Shown here in pieces: positions 8,082 to 10,000 of a DNA stretch of 10,000 nucleotides. The position numbers were made by a program, and so were the translations under genes. Where the stretch lies: positions 5,001 through 15,000 of the forward strand of contig BLFN01000467.1 in the NCBI GenBank assembly GCA_014634225.1, given 5' to 3'. The notes under the pieces were generated by a model. That model had not been told where the DNA came from. It made no database searches and was given only the letters and a program-made list of their open reading frames with translations. Position 1 is the stretch's first letter, and the number at the start of each line of letters is the position of its first letter. Source of the DNA: Acropora yongei. Lineage: Eukaryota; Cnidaria; Anthozoa; Scleractinia; Acroporidae.

Positions 8082-8800
8082 ATACAGGAAGAGCATTCAT
8101 CTCAGGATCACTCTGACTCGTCACAGCTAAACGTCAATTAACAATAGAAACCAAGCTTCCACTAGTTACATGGGAATGCTTCAAAGTCACTGGTTTTCTT
8201 GTTTTTGCAAAATGTGTAATAGACTAAAGTAATACTTATATGTTCCAGTTTTAACAATATTCTTGATCAATACATATTAATTTTTACTAAAAGCTACAAC
8301 TGTTGCACTTCAACTGTGAGAAAGACAGGCAATTTAAATGTTTCAGTTAGACATTTTTGATTTAAAAACTCTTTCAACTTTGGCATAACTGATCATCAGC
8401 AATGATGATGAAATTAAATAAACAGTATTTAAAACTTTAAATTATTATATTTGAAATTATGGGGAAATAAAGAATAGAACTGTTGACATTCAGTCATTAA
8501 GTTTATAAATAATATAAATGTGGTGTGGCTCATACTGTAATAGCCATGCCATAATTTTTCAAGTCTTGTGCATGACTTAACTGTTATGTAAAAAGAAGAA
8601 TCTTTACCATGATATCAATTTCAAAATTCAGCATTTTTACACAAAAAAAGGAGGTTGTCAAAATAATAACCTATTCATTTCTGCTTCTTTTCAATATTAT
8701 AACAGAACAGTGTTTTTGGAAAAGGAAAGAAACAATAATTATACAGAAATTATAAGCCCAGTCGAGAAATAATGTTTTTTGAGATGCTACAGTCCTTATG
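8082..8800. other. AT-rich intergenic stretch, no gene seen
   Basis: Very AT-rich with short poly-A and poly-T tracts and several AATAAA-like hexamers (for example near 8417 and 8466), which are expected by chance here. No coding segment, RNA gene or strong repeat was found. Confidence 0.5.
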
Positions 8801-8835
8801 ACACCCTGTAAATAAATAATTTATTTACAGGGTGT
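8801..8835. repeat. Perfect 35-bp palindrome ACACCCTGTAAATAAAT-A-...GGGTGT
   Basis: Arms of 17 bases (ACACCCTGTAAATAAAT and its exact reverse complement) meet around one central base. Pairing ends sharply at both sides (G opposite G). The arm shares CACCCTGTAAAT with 4287-4298. Such perfect foldbacks are typical of two abutting terminal inverted repeats of a small DNA transposon, or of a hairpin-forming transcript end. Confidence 0.75.
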
Positions 8836-8916
8836 GACCACACGCTGCACGCCACACATCACAGGGGATAAGGCCGCACACCACACTAAAGTGTAAAAGG
8901 CTTATTCTTTTCACAG

Positions 8917-9100
8917 AAAGATAAAATATTGCATTATTCTAATTCGTTTGCAGGTGGCTCCCGAAACAAAACTGTTATTGAAGAGAAAAAAGGGGTTTCG
9001 GCAAAGACAACGTTAGCTGCACTGTCCCTATGCATGGCAACGGCGCTAACATTTGCAAGAATTCAACAGGAGTGGACAAGTTGTGGCAAAAAAGTACGGA
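8917..9100 (+). CDS. Candidate exon, frame 1, unknown protein
   Basis: A frame open from 8890 to 9162 contains an acceptor-like tract CTTATTCTTTTCACAG ending at 8916 and a second possible acceptor GTTTGCAG ending at 8953. A donor-like CGGAAG|GTATAC falls at 9100/9101. The peptide (GGSRNKTVIEEKKGVSAKT, then LAALSLCMATALTFARIQQEW) starts charged and becomes hydrophobic, with one possible membrane-spanning or buried helix. Base composition is less AT-rich than the flanks. No ATG suits as a start and no family is recognised. It competes with the frame-2 segment that overlaps its end. Confidence 0.25.
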
Positions 9101-9241
9101 AGGTATACATCCAGCTTTCTCGATTATATTGCATACAGTGGTGCCATGAAAACAGAACCTAAGTACCTTATTTTTAAGAATAGTTTTGAAGTTAACGATG
9201 AGGAGATTCAGCGGGAACTTAGGCTAGGACGATGGTTATAA
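9061..9241 (+). CDS. Candidate terminal exon, frame 2, unknown protein
   Basis: After an acceptor-like CTAACATTTGCAAG (AG at 9059-9060) the frame stays open to TAA 9239-9241, reading VVAKKYGRYTSSFLDYIAYS, then KTEPKYLIFKNSF and EVNDEEIQRELRLGRWL. The mixed charged and aromatic composition looks protein-like, more than expected in this AT-rich surrounding. It overlaps the frame-1 candidate exon, so either one of the two is spurious or a one-base shift joins them in a decayed gene. No family recognised. Confidence 0.3.
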
Positions 9242-9432
9242 CTTATACAAAGGTTGCCACAGGTCAGGAAAATGGCCCTGGAAAAAATTCTTCAAGGTCA
9301 TGGAAAGGTCACACACAGCAGAAAAAGCTGAGTAAATTTCACTAAAAAAAAATTGAGTAAATCAATGCATCCAAACTGAGTAGCTATAGTGAGTAATCTT
9401 TAGCAGTATAGCTGAGTAACCTGTAATCAGGG
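9242..9432. repeat. Low-complexity GGTCA/GGAAA and GAGTAA-rich stretch
   Basis: The part 9255-9310 is built of GGTCAGGAAAATGG, AAGGTCATGGAAAGGTCA-type elements, a simple pattern I associate with dispersed cnidarian repeats. From about 9331 TGAGTAA recurs irregularly (9331, 9354, 9380, 9390, 9413), leading into the 65-bp tandem repeat. Confidence 0.4.
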
Positions 9433-9562
9433 GTTTGAGTTGATTTGACTCTGCTATGAGTAAAAGTACTCAAAGTCAGGGGTATAAATACTCAAGAGTT
9501 TGAGTTCATCTGACTCTGCAATGACTAAAAGTACTCAAAATCAGGGATAATAATACTCACGA
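9433..9562. repeat. Two tandem copies of a 65-bp repeat
   Basis: Copy 1 is 9433-9497 and copy 2 is 9498-9562; both begin GTTTGAGTT and contain TAAAAGTACTCAAA. By direct alignment 56 of 65 positions agree with no gap. Each unit has GAGTA/TACTC-type inverted elements. The array ends exactly at the 3' edge of the minus-strand candidate exon. Confidence 0.8.
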
Positions 9563-9731
9563 GAAATGCATCCATACTTTTTGACAAAAAAAAAGCCAGG
9601 ATAAGGTCTGACTCGGAATTTGTCCTGGCATTGCGATAGAAATGTCGCACCTTCATTCACAAAGCAAGCTTTTACGGTATCCCTGACAAGCTTGGCATCT
9701 TTTGATGCATTGTGGCCTGTTATGGGCACAG
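9561..9731 (-). CDS. Probable internal exon of an unidentified minus-strand gene
   Basis: On the minus strand a pyrimidine-rich acceptor TTCCTTCTACTAG ends at 9732 and a strong donor GTGAGTAT begins at 9560. The 171 bases between them are open in only one frame and read VPITGHNASKDAKLVRDTVK, then ACFVNEGATFLSQCQDKF and RVRPYPGFFFVKKYG. The exon begins with two bases of a split codon and ends with one, so its length is a multiple of three. The peptide looks like a globular domain, but I do not recognise the family. If the donor is not used, the frame stops at 9541-9543 and this would be the last exon. The GTG at 9727-9729 is not a likely start. Confidence 0.5.
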
Positions 9732-9888
9732 CTAGTAGAAGGAATAAGTTATTAATTTTTGTTGAAGAAAACTAAAAGCAGTAAACTGGACACACCCTTC
9801 ACATCAGAGCCATACAAGGTAGTAAGCAAGAAAGGCATTGAGGTGACAGTCAGGTCAAAATGAGGTGAAATACTGTCAAAAATGTTAC

Positions 9889-10000
9889 TTTTGTAAAGTA
9901 CCGCTCTTAGTCTGCTGAGAATGTTAACCCAGTTGCTGACCATGATCTTGTCACAAACCCAAATCAGGGCAAATCCAAGGAACAGAAAGGCATTCTTCTG
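9889..10000 (-). CDS. Probable upstream exon of the same minus-strand gene, cut by the window edge
   Basis: The minus frame is open from the right edge down to 9752. It reads NAFLFLGFALIWVCDKIMV, then SNWVNILSRLRAVLYK; the first part is hydrophobic and could be a membrane segment, or T-rich intron if the exon really begins near AAG|ATCATGG. A donor at AAAA|GTAACA (exon end 9889) leaves one base that joins in phase with the two leading bases of the 9561-9731 exon, implying a 157-base intron. A second phase-compatible donor, AAGG|GTGTGT (exon end 9796), would leave a 64-base intron. The first fits better in size and because 9800-9880 looks intronic. Confidence 0.35.

Noticed and set aside
7764..8124. 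Two minus-strand ORFs opposite the BESS-like ORF
   Set aside because: They are antisense shadows; only the plus strand shows a recognisable helix pattern.
8401..8480. AATAAA hexamers as polyadenylation signals
   Set aside because: The stretch is so AT-rich that the hexamer is expected by chance and no gene ends nearby.
9433..9562. CRISPR-like repeat array
   Set aside because: There are only two directly adjoining copies with no spacers, in eukaryote-like DNA; it is an ordinary tandem repeat.

Overview
The window looks like AT-rich nuclear DNA of an invertebrate metazoan, most likely a cnidarian such as a coral or anemone. Reasons: coding segments are sparse and separated by long AT-rich stretches; short open segments are bounded by GT/AG splice-like signals; there are no bacterial-style operons or ribosome binding sites; and the recognisable protein families (a multi-copy DDE-like transposase family, a LINE reverse-transcriptase tail, a glycosyltransferase-like module) are ones I associate with cnidarian genomes. 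The organism call is inference from style, not from a marker gene.

Layout. Bases 2-2085 (+) hold the only long coding sequence, a transposase-like gene that enters from the left edge. It carries an in-frame TAA at 206-208, an apparent one-base deletion near 2018-2034 that displaces the last residues, and an Asn where the first catalytic Asp of the family is expected. It therefore reads as a recently inactivated copy, or a non-catalytic one. Bases 2086-4367 contain no convincing gene, only short imperfect repeats and hairpins. Bases 4368-4547 and 7382-7559 are two diverged direct copies of one segment. Both encode a glycosyltransferase-group-1-like peptide (FGLIGLEAL.(S/T)GLP); the first copy has a stop inside the motif. 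Between them, 6171-6446 is a dead fragment of a LINE reverse transcriptase tail. A small ORF at 7830-8081 ends in a BESS-like helix pair.

The right end (8800-10000) starts with a 35-bp palindrome. It is followed by possible exon(s) on the plus strand (8917-9241), a short low-complexity stretch, two copies of a 65-bp tandem repeat (9433-9562), and what looks like part of a real spliced gene on the minus strand: an internal exon at 9561-9731 and an upstream exon reaching the right edge. The repeat abuts the exon and supplies its splice donor.

I see no coordinated multi-gene system. The window is best read as accessory, repeat-rich intergenic DNA with decaying transposon and duplicated-gene fragments, plus the edge of one unidentified gene. 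No promoter, tRNA, rRNA or CRISPR array could be supported.
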